Below, one piece after another: positions 17,008 to 26,037 of a stretch of DNA of 64,000 bases (position 1 is the stretch's first letter; the number at the start of each line of letters is the position of its first letter). The translations under genes were made by a program, and so were the position numbers. Origin of the DNA: SSSZ01 sp036732025. GTDB taxonomy: Bacteria > Pseudomonadota > Gammaproteobacteria > Burkholderiales > Rhodocyclaceae. The stretch lies in contig DAINDE010000002.1 in NCBI GenBank assembly GCA_036732025.1, positions 1 through 64,000 of the forward strand, in the 5' to 3' direction. The notes below the pieces were generated by a model that worked only from the letters and a program-made list of their open reading frames with translations, searched no databases and was not told the DNA's origin.

Positions 17008-17592
17008 TCAGAGATGGGCCATGGCCATGGCGCCTAGGATGACCCCGCCGCCGGCGGCGATGTAGGTGGCGACGTTCAGCCAGCGGCGCCGGGTGAGCAG
17101 GGTGATGGCGGCCATGGCGATGGAAATCTGGACGGCGGTCGTCGCCTGGGCCCAGCGGTGGTGCAGATGCATGGACTCGTCGCTCTTCTTGTCCAGCTCC
17201 AGCACCTCGGCTTCCAGCTTCTCGGCCTTGTCCTTGATCTCGCCCTTCTCACTCTTGTAGCGGTCCGCCTCCAGCTGGTACTTCTCGCGCTTGTCGCCGT
17301 CGTTGAGGGCCACCGCCAGTTCCGCCAGGTTCTGCTTGTTGCTCTTGGCCTGGTAGTAGTTCCACTGGTTGGAGGCCTCGGTCTTCTTGATGGCCGCGGC
17401 GTTCTTGAAGAGCATGGCGTCGTTCTGGGTGGCGCCGCCCTGGTAGCTGAAGAGGGCGCCGACGGTGGACAGCACCGCGGTCATCACCGCGATGCGGGAA
17501 GCAAAGCCGTCGTCGTCGCCATGGGCGCCGTGGGCATGGTGTTCGACGGCATGGTCGTGGGGGCCGTGGACGTGGAAACCGTGTCCGGACAT
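17008..17592 (-). CDS. DUF4337 membrane protein
   Basis: A 194-residue protein with a His-rich N-terminus (HGFHVHGPHDHAVEHHAHGAH in parts), one TM span (SRIAVMTAVLSTVGALFSYQ), a long charged central helix likely to form a coiled coil (~75-140: NLAELAVALNDGDKREKYQL, then KLEAEVLELDKKSDESMHLH), and two C-terminal TM spans ending GGGVILGAMAMAHL. This order is typical of DUF4337, whose function is unknown. AAGGAG lies 8 bp before the ATG, fixing the start at 17592 rather than the longer frame inside folA. The His-rich tail could bind metal, but that is speculation. Confidence 0.75.
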   Translation of the reverse strand: MSGHGFHVHGPHDHAVEHHAHGAHGDDDGFASRIAVMTAVLSTVGALFSYQGGATQNDAMLFKNAAAIKKTEASNQWNYYQAKSNKQNLAELAVALNDGDKREKYQLEADRYKSEKGEIKDKAEKLEAEVLELDKKSDESMHLHHRWAQATTAVQISIAMAAITLLTRRRWLNVATYIAAGGGVILGAMAMAHL

Positions 17593-17611
17593 GGATACAA
17601 CTCCTTGTTGA

Positions 17612-18106
17612 TCAGCGGATGCGCTGGTAAGTGACGAAATCGAAAGCGACGCCGGCGGCATCGACATGGCGTTCGCGGGAAGTTTCCCGCCACTCCGCCG
17701 CGGCGACCTCGGGGAAGCGGGTGTCCCCTTCCGGGGCAAGGTCCACCTCGGTCAGCAGCAGGCGGTCGGCCAGGGGTAGCGCCTGGGCGTACAACTCGCC
17801 GCCGCCCATGACGAAGGCATCGCCGCCGCCGGCCAGGGCCAGGGCCGCCGGCAGCGACCCGGCCACTTCGGCCCCCGGGGCGGCGTAGGCCGCCTGGCGG
17901 GTGACGACGATATTGCGCCGCCCGGGCAGGGGGCGGAACCTGGGCGGCAGGGATTCCCAGGTCTTGCGCCCCATGATCACGGCGTGGCCCTGGGTGGTGG
18001 CCTTGAAGCGCGCCATGTCCTCCGGCGAACGCCAGACCAGTTCGTTGCCGCGGCCGATGACGCGGTTCCTGGCGACGGCGGCGATGAGGGTGAGGGTGGG
18101 CGGCAT
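17612..18106 (-). CDS. folA: Dihydrofolate reductase
   Basis: A 164-residue enzyme reducing dihydrofolate to tetrahydrofolate with NADPH, which recycles the dihydrofolate made by thymidylate synthase. Motifs are TLIAAVARNRVIGRGNELVW (in parts; Trp and the substrate acid in WRSPEDMARFK), VIMGRKTWESLP, PLPGRRNIVVTR, and VMGGGELYAQALPLADRLLLTEVD. Size is normal. It lies 20 bp upstream of the DUF4337 gene on the same strand. The host thyA, its metabolic partner, is 15 kb away and is broken (33.7 kb), so this folA would now serve the island-encoded ThyA. Confidence 0.97.
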   Translation of the reverse strand: MPPTLTLIAAVARNRVIGRGNELVWRSPEDMARFKATTQGHAVIMGRKTWESLPPRFRPLPGRRNIVVTRQAAYAAPGAEVAGSLPAALALAGGGDAFVMGGGELYAQALPLADRLLLTEVDLAPEGDTRFPEVAAAEWRETSRERHVDAAGVAFDFVTYQRIR

Positions 18107-18198
18107 GGGGCGGATTTTAGCCTGTCGCCGGGCCGGTGGTTGAGGATTGGTAAAGGGAGGCGTCGCGGGGGAAGCGGTTCCCCAAAGCCGAGGTCTGC

Positions 18199-19665
18199 CT
18201 ACCTTACCACCCTGGCCGTAACCGCTTCCTCATACACCCCTAGGTACTTCGTCGCCGCCTGTTTCCAGGAGAAATCCCGCCGCATGCCGTTCTGCTGGAT
18301 GCGTTGCCAGGTGCGGCGGTCGCGCCAGGTGGCGGCGGCGCGTTCGATGGTCAGCCAGAGGGTTTCGGGGGTGGGGTCGGTGAAGGCGAAGCCGTTGGCG
18401 CTGCGGTCGGCGAGGGTGGCTTCGCCGGTGTCGACCACGGTGTCGGCGAGGCCGCCGGTGGCACGGACGATGGGCGGGGTGCCGTAGGCGAGGCTGTACA
18501 TCTGGTTGAGGCCGCAGGGCTCGAAGCGGGAGGGCATGAGGAAGGCATCCACGCCGGCTTCGACGCGGTGGGCCAGGGTTTCGTCGAAGCCGACGGTGAC
18601 GGCCACCTCGCCGGGGTGGCGTGCGGCCAGGGCGAGAAAGCCGGTTTCCAGTTCCTTCTCGCCGGTGCCGAGGACCACCAGTTGGCCGGGGAGCTTGTCG
18701 ATCACTGCGTCGCCGATGGCGAGCAGGAGGTCGAGGCCTTTCTGATGGGTGAGGCGGCTGACGACGCCGAAGAGGGGCCGGTCGTCGCGCGGCTCCAGGC
18801 CCAGTTGCTCCTGCAGGGCGCTGCGGTTGAGGCGCTTGGCGGCGAGGCGGCCGGCGCCGTAGGCGAATTCCAGGGCGGGGTCGTGGCCCGGGTCCCACAG
18901 GCGGGTGTCGATGCCGTTGAGGATGCCGTGCAGGGCGTCCGCCCGGTGGCGCAGGAGGGGGGCGAGGCCGTAGCCGTAGGCCTCGTCCTGGATTTCCCGG
19001 GCGTAGGTGGGGCTGACGGTGGCGATGCGGGTGGCGAACTGGAGGCCGGCCTTGAGGAAGGAAAGCTGACCGTGGTACTCGGCACCGTCGAAGCGCCAGG
19101 CCTCCCAGGGCACGCCCAGGCCTTCCACCACGTCCTTGGGGAAACAGCCCTGGAAGGCGATGTTGTGCACGCTGACCAGGCTGGCGGCAGAGTCGGCTTC
19201 ACGCAGCCAGGTGGGCGCCAGGGCGCTCTGCCAGTCGTTGGCGTGGACGAGGTCCGGTTGCCAACCGAGGGGCGAGCCGGGGTTGCCGAGGAGGGCGGCG
19301 ACCCGGGAAAGGAGACCGAAGCGGGCGGCGTTGTCTGGCCAGTCGTGGCCGTTGGCCGCCAGGTAGGGGTTGCCGGGGCGGTCGTAGAGGGGCGGGCAGT
19401 CGAGGAGCAGCAGGGGCAGGCCGTCGGCGTCGGCGGCCAGCAGGCGGGCCGGGGGCAGGAGCGGCGCCAGGGACGGGATTGCTGCCGCCGGCCGGGCGTC
19501 GGGAAAGGCCGCGGCGAGGGCCGGGTAGCGGGGCAGGAGGACGCGGATGTCCTGGCGGGCGGCGCGCAGGGCGGCGGGAAGCGCTCCCGCCACGTCGCCG
19601 AGGCCGCCGGTCTTGACCCAGGGGGCCATCTCGGAGGTGACGAAGAGGACCCGCCGGGGCGTCAT
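18199..19665 (-). CDS. glgA: Glycogen synthase (ADP-glucose type)
   Basis: A 488-residue GT5 glycosyltransferase that extends alpha-1,4-glucan chains from ADP-glucose. The N-terminus has the ADP-binding KTGGLGDVAGALPAAL; later come VHANDWQSAL, VSVHNIAFQG, GVVSRLTHQKGLDLLLAIGD and the catalytic-acid region PSRFEPCGLNQMYSLAYGTPPIVRATGGL (in parts). The start ATG overlaps the pgi stop (ATGA), so it is the last gene of the glgC-GH57-GH57-glgP-pgi-glgA series. Length matches E. coli GlgA (477). Confidence 0.95.
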   Translation of the reverse strand: MTPRRVLFVTSEMAPWVKTGGLGDVAGALPAALRAARQDIRVLLPRYPALAAAFPDARPAAAIPSLAPLLPPARLLAADADGLPLLLLDCPPLYDRPGNPYLAANGHDWPDNAARFGLLSRVAALLGNPGSPLGWQPDLVHANDWQSALAPTWLREADSAASLVSVHNIAFQGCFPKDVVEGLGVPWEAWRFDGAEYHGQLSFLKAGLQFATRIATVSPTYAREIQDEAYGYGLAPLLRHRADALHGILNGIDTRLWDPGHDPALEFAYGAGRLAAKRLNRSALQEQLGLEPRDDRPLFGVVSRLTHQKGLDLLLAIGDAVIDKLPGQLVVLGTGEKELETGFLALAARHPGEVAVTVGFDETLAHRVEAGVDAFLMPSRFEPCGLNQMYSLAYGTPPIVRATGGLADTVVDTGEATLADRSANGFAFTDPTPETLWLTIERAAATWRDRRTWQRIQQNGMRRDFSWKQAATKYLGVYEEAVTARVVR

Positions 19666-21239
19666 CGCAGGGCCTCGATCAGCCCGCGGGTGGAAGCGTC
19701 GAAGGCGGCGGCGTCGCCCTCGCCCCGCAGCAGCGGCGTCAGGCGGCCGGCCAGGGTCTTGCCCAGCTCGACGCCCCACTGGTCGAAGGCGTTCAGGTTC
19801 CACAGCACGCCCAGGCAGAACACCTTGTGCTCGTAGAGGGCCACCAGTTGGCCGAGGGTGAAGGGGGTGAGGCGGGGCAGGACCAGGGTCGACGACGGCT
19901 GGTTGCCGGGGAATACCTTGTAGGGCACCAGGGCCTCCGGGGTGCCGGCGGCCCGTGCTTCTTCGGCGGTCTGGCCGAAGGCGAGGGCGGCGGACTGGGC
20001 CAGGCAGTTGGCCAGCAGGTGTGGGTGGTGGCCGGGCAGCGGCAGGTCGGCGGCCTTGAGGGCGATGAAGTCGCAGGGGATGAGGCGCCCCCCCTGGTGC
20101 AGGAGCTGGTAGAAGGAATGCTGGCCGTTGGTGCCGGCCTCGCCCCACAGCACCGGGCAGGTGGCGACGCCCACGGGCTGGCCGTCGCGGCCCACCTGCT
20201 TGCCGGTGCTCTCCATTTCCAGTTGCTGCAGGTGGGCCGGCAGCAGGCTCAGGGATTGGCTGTAGGGCAGCACGGCGTGGCTCGCCGCGCCGAGGAAACT
20301 GGTGTTCCACAGGGTGAGGAGCGCCAGCGTCAGCGGCAGGTTGCCTTCCGGCGGGGCGGAAAAGAAGTGCCCGTCCATGTCCCGGGCGCCGGCCAGGAGT
20401 TGCTCGAAATGGTGGAAGCCGATGGCGAGCGCGACGGGCAGGCCGATGGCGGACCACAGGGAAAACCGCCCGCCCACCCAGTCCCAGAACTGGAAGACGT
20501 TCTCCGGCGAGATGCCGAAGGCGCTGGTGGCCGGGAGGTTGGTGGAAACCGCCACGAAATGCTTGCGCACGGCCGTGTCGTCGTGGGCCGCGGCGAGCAG
20601 CCAGGATCGTGCGCTGGCGGCGTTGGTCATGGTCTCCAGGGTGGTGAAGGTCTTGCTGGCGACGATGAAGAGGGTGGTGCGGGGGTTGAGACCGGCCAGG
20701 GTCGCGGCGAGGTCGGCGCCATCCACGTTGGCGACGAAATGGACGCGCAAGTCCGGCTGCTGCCAAGCGGTGAGGGCCTTGACCGCCATGCGCGGGCCGA
20801 GGTCGGAGCCGCCGATGCCGATATTGACCACGTCGGTGATGCGCTCGCCGGAGAAGCCCCGCCAGCGGCCGCCGTGGATCTGCTCGCAAAAGGCCTGCAG
20901 GCGGGCGAGGACGGCCTGCACCTCGGCCGGGGCGGCGCTGCCGGCGCGCAGGGCCACATGGCCGACGCCGCGGTCCTCGGTGTGGTTGATGGCGTCGAGG
21001 CCGAGAAGGCGCCGTTGCCAGCCGGCCAGGTCGCGCTCGGCAGCCAGTTGGCGCAGCCGGGCCAGGGTCTCGCCGGTGACGCGCTGTTTGGAGAAGTCCA
21101 GCAGCAGGTCGCCGTGGCGCAGGGAAAGGCGGGCGAAGCGCTCCGGGTCGGCGGCGAAGAGTTCCCGCAGGTGGCGGGGGGCGATCTCGCCGGCGTGGGC
21201 CGCCAGGGCTTGCCAGCTTGCGGATGCGGTGACGCTCAT
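19662..21239 (-). CDS. pgi: Glucose-6-phosphate isomerase
   Basis: A 525-residue cytoplasmic enzyme interconverting glucose-6-P and fructose-6-P. Signatures seen are VNIGIGGSDLGPRMAVKALT, GGRFSLWSAIGLPVALAIG, the active-site GEAGTNGQHSFYQLLHQG (Glu and His) and LWNLNAFDQWGVELGKTLA with the catalytic Lys. It overlaps glgP and glgA by 4 bp at each end, so it is cotranslated within the glycogen operon. Here it links glycogen turnover directly to glycolysis and gluconeogenesis. Confidence 0.96.
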   Translation of the reverse strand: MSVTASASWQALAAHAGEIAPRHLRELFAADPERFARLSLRHGDLLLDFSKQRVTGETLARLRQLAAERDLAGWQRRLLGLDAINHTEDRGVGHVALRAGSAAPAEVQAVLARLQAFCEQIHGGRWRGFSGERITDVVNIGIGGSDLGPRMAVKALTAWQQPDLRVHFVANVDGADLAATLAGLNPRTTLFIVASKTFTTLETMTNAASARSWLLAAAHDDTAVRKHFVAVSTNLPATSAFGISPENVFQFWDWVGGRFSLWSAIGLPVALAIGFHHFEQLLAGARDMDGHFFSAPPEGNLPLTLALLTLWNTSFLGAASHAVLPYSQSLSLLPAHLQQLEMESTGKQVGRDGQPVGVATCPVLWGEAGTNGQHSFYQLLHQGGRLIPCDFIALKAADLPLPGHHPHLLANCLAQSAALAFGQTAEEARAAGTPEALVPYKVFPGNQPSSTLVLPRLTPFTLGQLVALYEHKVFCLGVLWNLNAFDQWGVELGKTLAGRLTPLLRGEGDAAAFDASTRGLIEALR

Positions 21240-23803
21240 AACCAGACCATCAGCCCCATTTCGAATTTGTGGGTGAGCAGCGGGTGGGAGGGGAAGGCGC
21301 GGATGCGGTATTCCAGCTTGCCGCACTGCTCGGGGGTGAGGTCGAGGACGAAGAGCTGCTCCCCCTGGTCGGTGGCGCCGTCGCAGGCCAGGGCGTAGCG
21401 GCGGGCCTTGGCGCTCAGGTGGTCGCTGGCGGGGCGGCCGAAGATGGCTTCGACGGTGACGTCCTCGGGCTTGAGCCCGTTGAGTTGCACGGCGACCTGG
21501 ATGCGCAGGGTCTGCCCGAAGCGGACCCGGCCGGGGCAGGCGTCGAGCCGGCGCAGGCGCACCCCGGGCCAGGCGGCACGGACGCGGGTTTTCCAGTCGG
21601 CGAGGACGCGGGCGGGGGTGAAATCCTCGCTGGCGTAGCGGCGGCCCTGTTCGGCGGCGGGGGCGTAGAACTTCTGCACGTACTCGCCCACCATGCGGAT
21701 GACGTTGAAACGGGGGGCGATGGTGGCGATGGAGCGCTTGGCCATGGCCACCCATTCCGGCGAATAGCCCATGGGGCCGGTGCGGTAGTAGGTGGGGATG
21801 ACGTGGTCCTGGAGCAGCTCGTAGAGGGTGCGCGCCTCCTCGGCGTCGCGCCGGGCCTCGTCCAGGTGGCCGGCGGCGGGCTTGATGGCCCAGCCGTTGG
21901 GCACTTCGCCCCGGTCGTCGTAACCCTCGCCCCACCAGCCGTCCATGACGGAGAGGTTGATGGCGCCGTTCATGGCCGCCTTCATGCCCGAGGTGCCGGA
22001 GGCTTCCAGGGGGTAGATGGGATTGTTGAGCCAGACGTCCACGCCTGCCACCAGCCGGCGGGAAAGGTGCAGGTCGTAGCCCTCGACGAGCAGGATGCGG
22101 CCTTCGAAGGCCGGGCGCTTGGCCATCTCGGCGATGCGCCGGATGATGTCCTGGCCCGGCTGGTCGGCGGGGTGGGCCTTGCCGGCGAAGAGGAAGAGCA
22201 CCGGTCGGTCGCCGTCGGAGAGGATTTCCTCCAGCCAGGCCGGATCGTGGAACAGCAGCGCCGCCCGCTTGTAGGTGGCGAAGCGGCGGGCGAAGCCGAT
22301 AGTCAGGACGTTGGGCTTGGCCGGGTCGGCCAGCTTGAGCAGGCGGTCCAGGTGGGCAGGAGAGCCCTGGTTGCGCAGGTGCTGCTCGCGCACCCGGTCG
22401 CGCACGAGGTAGAGGAGCTGAGCCTTGAGCAACTGGCGGATGCTCCAGAAGGTCTGGTCCGGGATGCGCTCGATGCCCTCCCAGGCGGAAACCTCGGTCT
22501 GCCGCTGCTGCCAGCCGACGCCCAGGTAGCGCTCGAAGGTTTCGTACCACTCGGTGGCCAGGAAGGTGGGCAGATGGACGCCGTTGGTGACGTAGTCCAT
22601 GGGGTTCTCTTCCGGCGCCACCTGGGGCCACAGGTGGCTGCAGATGCGGGCGGAGACGTCGCCGTGGATGCGCGACACGCCGCCGTGGTAGCGGGAGCCG
22701 CGGATGGCCAGGGCAGTCATGTTGAATTCCGGCTTGCCCGGCTCCATGCCCAGGGCCAGGACCTGTTCGCAGGAGACGCCGAGGGCCTGGCACCAGTGGG
22801 AGAAATAGTGGCGGATCATGTCCTCGGAAAAATGGTCGTGGCCCGCCGGCACCGGCGTGTGGGTGGTGAACACCACGTTGGCGGCGACGGCCTCCAGGGC
22901 GGCGGCGTAGGGCATGCCAGCCTCGACCAGGTGGCGGATGCGTTCCAGGATGAGGAAGGCGGCGTGGCCCTCGTTCACGTGCCACACCGTGGGTTTCAGC
23001 CCGAGGGCGGCCAACGCCCGCACGCCGCCGACGCCGAGGAGGATTTCCTGCTCGATGCGGGTGGTGCGGTCGCCGCCGTAGAGCCGGTGGGTGATGTCCC
23101 GGTCGTGCTCGGCATTCTCCGGCAGCCAGGTGTCGAGGAGGATGAGGCGCACGTGGCCGACCTTCACCTCCCATACCTTGACCTGGATGGTGCGGCCGGG
23201 CAGGTCGATGGCGACGCGCACCTCGTTGCCCTGGGCGTCCAGCAGGGGCGTCGCCGGCAGGTCGTCGAAATCGGAATCGCTGTAGGTGGGGTGCTGGCCG
23301 CCGTCGGCGTCGAGGGACTGGTGGAAGTAGCCCTGGCGGTAAAGGAGGCCGACGCCGACGAAGGGCAGCCCCATGTCGCTGGCCGCCTTGCAGTGATCGC
23401 CCGCCAGGATGCCGAGGCCACCGGAGTAGATGGGCAGGCTTTCGTGGAAGCCGAACTCGGCGCAGAAGTAGGCGATGAGGTCGTCGTCCCGGAACGGCCG
23501 GCCATGGACGTGGGCCATGGAAGGCAGGTCGTGGTAGGTGTCGTAGGCGGAAAGCACCCGATTGAGGCTGCCCAGGAACACCGGGTTCTCGGCGGCCGCC
23601 TCCAGCCGCTTCTGGTCGGCGCGCTTCAGGAAGGCCTTGGGGTTGTGGCCGGTGGCCTTCCACAGGGGGCGCGACAGGCTGGAGAAGAGGGAGCGGGTCG
23701 GGCGGTCCCAACTGTACCAGAGGTTGTTGGCCAGTTCTTCCAGGCGCTCCAGGCGGGCCGGGATCTCGGGATTGACTTCGAGCTTGTAGACGGTGCCGGT
23801 CAT
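21236..23803 (-). CDS. glgP: Alpha-glucan (glycogen/maltodextrin) phosphorylase
   Basis: An 855-residue GT35 enzyme of the type with an N-terminal DUF3417 domain (residues 1-115, LERLEELANNLWYSWDRPTR), common in bacteria and archaea and different from E. coli GlgP. It releases glucose-1-phosphate. PLP is held by the Lys in LEASGTSGMKAAMNGAINLS, followed by DGWWGEGYD; WHVNEGHAAFLILERIR and LFAGKAHPADQPG are other core motifs. Its stop overlaps the pgi start and its start overlaps the upstream GH57 stop, both by 4 bp. Confidence 0.94.
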   Translation of the reverse strand: MTGTVYKLEVNPEIPARLERLEELANNLWYSWDRPTRSLFSSLSRPLWKATGHNPKAFLKRADQKRLEAAAENPVFLGSLNRVLSAYDTYHDLPSMAHVHGRPFRDDDLIAYFCAEFGFHESLPIYSGGLGILAGDHCKAASDMGLPFVGVGLLYRQGYFHQSLDADGGQHPTYSDSDFDDLPATPLLDAQGNEVRVAIDLPGRTIQVKVWEVKVGHVRLILLDTWLPENAEHDRDITHRLYGGDRTTRIEQEILLGVGGVRALAALGLKPTVWHVNEGHAAFLILERIRHLVEAGMPYAAALEAVAANVVFTTHTPVPAGHDHFSEDMIRHYFSHWCQALGVSCEQVLALGMEPGKPEFNMTALAIRGSRYHGGVSRIHGDVSARICSHLWPQVAPEENPMDYVTNGVHLPTFLATEWYETFERYLGVGWQQRQTEVSAWEGIERIPDQTFWSIRQLLKAQLLYLVRDRVREQHLRNQGSPAHLDRLLKLADPAKPNVLTIGFARRFATYKRAALLFHDPAWLEEILSDGDRPVLFLFAGKAHPADQPGQDIIRRIAEMAKRPAFEGRILLVEGYDLHLSRRLVAGVDVWLNNPIYPLEASGTSGMKAAMNGAINLSVMDGWWGEGYDDRGEVPNGWAIKPAAGHLDEARRDAEEARTLYELLQDHVIPTYYRTGPMGYSPEWVAMAKRSIATIAPRFNVIRMVGEYVQKFYAPAAEQGRRYASEDFTPARVLADWKTRVRAAWPGVRLRRLDACPGRVRFGQTLRIQVAVQLNGLKPEDVTVEAIFGRPASDHLSAKARRYALACDGATDQGEQLFVLDLTPEQCGKLEYRIRAFPSHPLLTHKFEMGLMVWL

Positions 23804-25821
23804 GGACGATGGGCCTCGACGGTGAGTTGGAGTTGGAACCGGCAGTCATCGCCGGGAATGTCCCAGGCCAGCGTGACTTCCGCCGCCTGCATGATTTTCT
23901 CAAAGCCCGCCTCGGATTGGGAGACGGTGTGGTGGGGGGCGCCGGCAATGGTGGCGGGTGGATCGCACGCAAGACGCAGGGCGCCGCCGAGGACGCCGTC
24001 TTCCAGAACCACGCCCCGGGCTTCGGCCAGCGCCAGGGGCTGGCCGAAGCCGCCAGGGATGCTGCCGTCCGGGGCCACGTAGCGGCCGAGGAAACCGTCG
24101 CAACTGGGCATGGCCAGGTTGAGGGCGGTCTCGAGGCGGCGGCCGGCCAGGCCGGTGAGGTGCCAGGAGACGGTGAGGGTGGCGCCCTCCAAGGCGTAGG
24201 TCTTGACGATGTTGGGGCGGTGGAAGATCAGGGTCTCCGCGCCCTCTACACCGTTCGCCCTGAGCCTGTCGAAGGGCTCGGCCCGAACGGCGGGGGCGTA
24301 GTCGGTGATCGCCTCCCCATCCAGACGATCCAGGCAGAGGGCCCGCGGCAAGGCGTCCGGCACCACATCCTCCGCTCCCACCGGATGCTTGAAGCGCACG
24401 ATGTCGTGGGCCGAGGCGATACCCTCGCCGGCGTGGGCCGAGGGGCCGCTGCCGACCTTGGCGTGGTAGTGCTCCGGGTAGCGGCGCAGGGTGTCGCCGA
24501 AATTGTGGCGCAGCGGATAGCTGGTCAGCTCGTGGGCGGCCCCCAGGCCGTCGTCGCGCAGGGCGACCTGCAGCGCTGGGCCATGGACCAGCATCTCCCG
24601 GTGGCCGTCATGGTCGACGTCGCCGACTTCGACGGCGGGGCGGGGCGCCAGGCGGTCCAGGGCGCCCTCCAGGGCGGCCAGGTTGTTCCACACCGCCCGG
24701 CGCAGGTGGGGCAGGTAGAGGCCGCCGAAAAGGCCGTGCCAGTAGGCGTCGTTGGCCTGGGCGCGGTAGAGATCGGCCGTGAGCGCCGGGGGCGGGGCCG
24801 GCAGGGCGGCAAGGCGCGCGGAAAGCCCCAGCATGCGCTTGTGCATCCAGTTGGCTTCCGGATAGCGGGAAAGGAAGTTGCGCCAGATGCCGCCCCGCAG
24901 GAAGGGCCGGTGCAGGTCGCCCCGGCCCTCGGCCTTTTCCCTGGCCACCAGGGCGGCGTAGGTGCCGGCGGCGGGCATGGGCAGGGTCCACTCGTTCATC
25001 TCGCTGTAGGAGGTGGTGGGCAGGTACACGACGCCCCGGGTGCCGTGGCGGGCGTGGAAATCGGCGTAGGTGCCGGTGCGCACCCTGGGGCTGGCCAGCA
25101 CCCCCTCGATGAAGGCCCTGAGCCAGCCGCGGTTATAGACCCATTCGTAGGTCTCGGGCCAGATGCCGAATTTCTCGATGTCGTCGAAATAGACGGCGGC
25201 GGCATGGTCCGAGTCGGCCAGGTACTCCAGATGGCCGACGACCTCGTGGGCCGGCGAAAAGGGCAGGCGGTAGCGCAAGGCCTCGGAAATGGGGAAGAGA
25301 TCGAGGCGGGTGCCGCCTTCCTCGGTGGTGAAGTAGCCGTCCAGCTCGGCGGCGTCCTTGCCGGTGCAGAAGAAATGGTAGTCGTCCACCGTCACGTAGC
25401 GGATGCCGGTTTCCGCCAGGGCCGGCACCACGGCGGATTCCCACACCCGCTCGGTGAGCCAGGCGCCGGTCGGGGCGACGCCGGTCCAGGCGGCGAGCTT
25501 GTCGTTGAGGGCCTGCAACTGCCCTACCCGGTCCCGGTGCGGGATGGCGGCCAGCACCGGCTCCGTGTCGCCGGAACTGAACAGCTCCACCTGGCCCCGG
25601 CGGACCATGGCCGCCAGCAGCTCCATGTCGGCGGGGTGGCGCTCCCGCAGCCAGTCCAGCAGCCAGCCGGAAAAATGGGCGGAAAAGCGGAACTCCGGGT
25701 AGGCGAAGAGGGTTTCCAGGAAGGGCTTGTAACAGCGCTGGTGGGCATCTTCGATGACCTCCGGGAAATTGCCCACGGGCTGGTGGGCATGGACGCCAAG
25801 GAGGAGGGTGACGGGTTCCAT
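23800..25821 (-). CDS. GH57 4-alpha-glucanotransferase (alpha-amylase-like)
   Basis: A 673-residue GH57 enzyme with C-terminal DUF1925/DUF1926-type domains. Catalytic motifs: VHAHQPVGNFPEVIEDAHQR at the N-terminus, the nucleophile Glu in GAWLTERVWESAVVP, the acid Asp in VYFDDIEKFGIWPETYEW, and YLPTTSYSEMNEWTLP. It probably moves alpha-1,4-glucan segments during glycogen or maltodextrin processing. The start at 25821 was chosen because similarity begins at MEPVTLLLGVHAHQP. An in-frame ~40-bp palindromic repeat (24251-24290) adds AEPFDRLRANG to the C-terminal half. The 216 bp upstream hold no gene. Confidence 0.88.
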   Translation of the reverse strand: MEPVTLLLGVHAHQPVGNFPEVIEDAHQRCYKPFLETLFAYPEFRFSAHFSGWLLDWLRERHPADMELLAAMVRRGQVELFSSGDTEPVLAAIPHRDRVGQLQALNDKLAAWTGVAPTGAWLTERVWESAVVPALAETGIRYVTVDDYHFFCTGKDAAELDGYFTTEEGGTRLDLFPISEALRYRLPFSPAHEVVGHLEYLADSDHAAAVYFDDIEKFGIWPETYEWVYNRGWLRAFIEGVLASPRVRTGTYADFHARHGTRGVVYLPTTSYSEMNEWTLPMPAAGTYAALVAREKAEGRGDLHRPFLRGGIWRNFLSRYPEANWMHKRMLGLSARLAALPAPPPALTADLYRAQANDAYWHGLFGGLYLPHLRRAVWNNLAALEGALDRLAPRPAVEVGDVDHDGHREMLVHGPALQVALRDDGLGAAHELTSYPLRHNFGDTLRRYPEHYHAKVGSGPSAHAGEGIASAHDIVRFKHPVGAEDVVPDALPRALCLDRLDGEAITDYAPAVRAEPFDRLRANGVEGAETLIFHRPNIVKTYALEGATLTVSWHLTGLAGRRLETALNLAMPSCDGFLGRYVAPDGSIPGGFGQPLALAEARGVVLEDGVLGGALRLACDPPATIAGAPHHTVSQSEAGFEKIMQAAEVTLAWDIPGDDCRFQLQLTVEAHRP
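24251..24290. repeat. REP-like palindromic repeat inside the GH57 coding region
   Basis: Outer inverted repeat CCGTTCG (24251-24257) / CGAACGG (24284-24290), with an inner hairpin GAGCC (24262-24266) / GGCTC (24275-24279). The core CCTGAGCCTGTCGAAGGG is a sequence I know as a dispersed repeat in many proteobacterial genomes. It is read in frame and encodes EPFDRLRANG within the protein. Confidence 0.75.
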
Positions 25822-26037
25822 GAGTCGGGCTCGCTTCAAGAGGTGGGGCGGCGATCGGGTATGGACAGGGGGATTGTCGCGCAAAACAGGGGCGGTGTTG
25901 CACACGGGATATCTTCAGGACGTTTTGCGGCGACTTCTTGGACGCCAGGTCCAGGCACGGTCCCCGGAAGCTGGTACAGAGTATCCGGGCGCGAGCGCAT
26001 GAACAACCTCCACCTCCCCTTCAAGGGATGGCGTACC

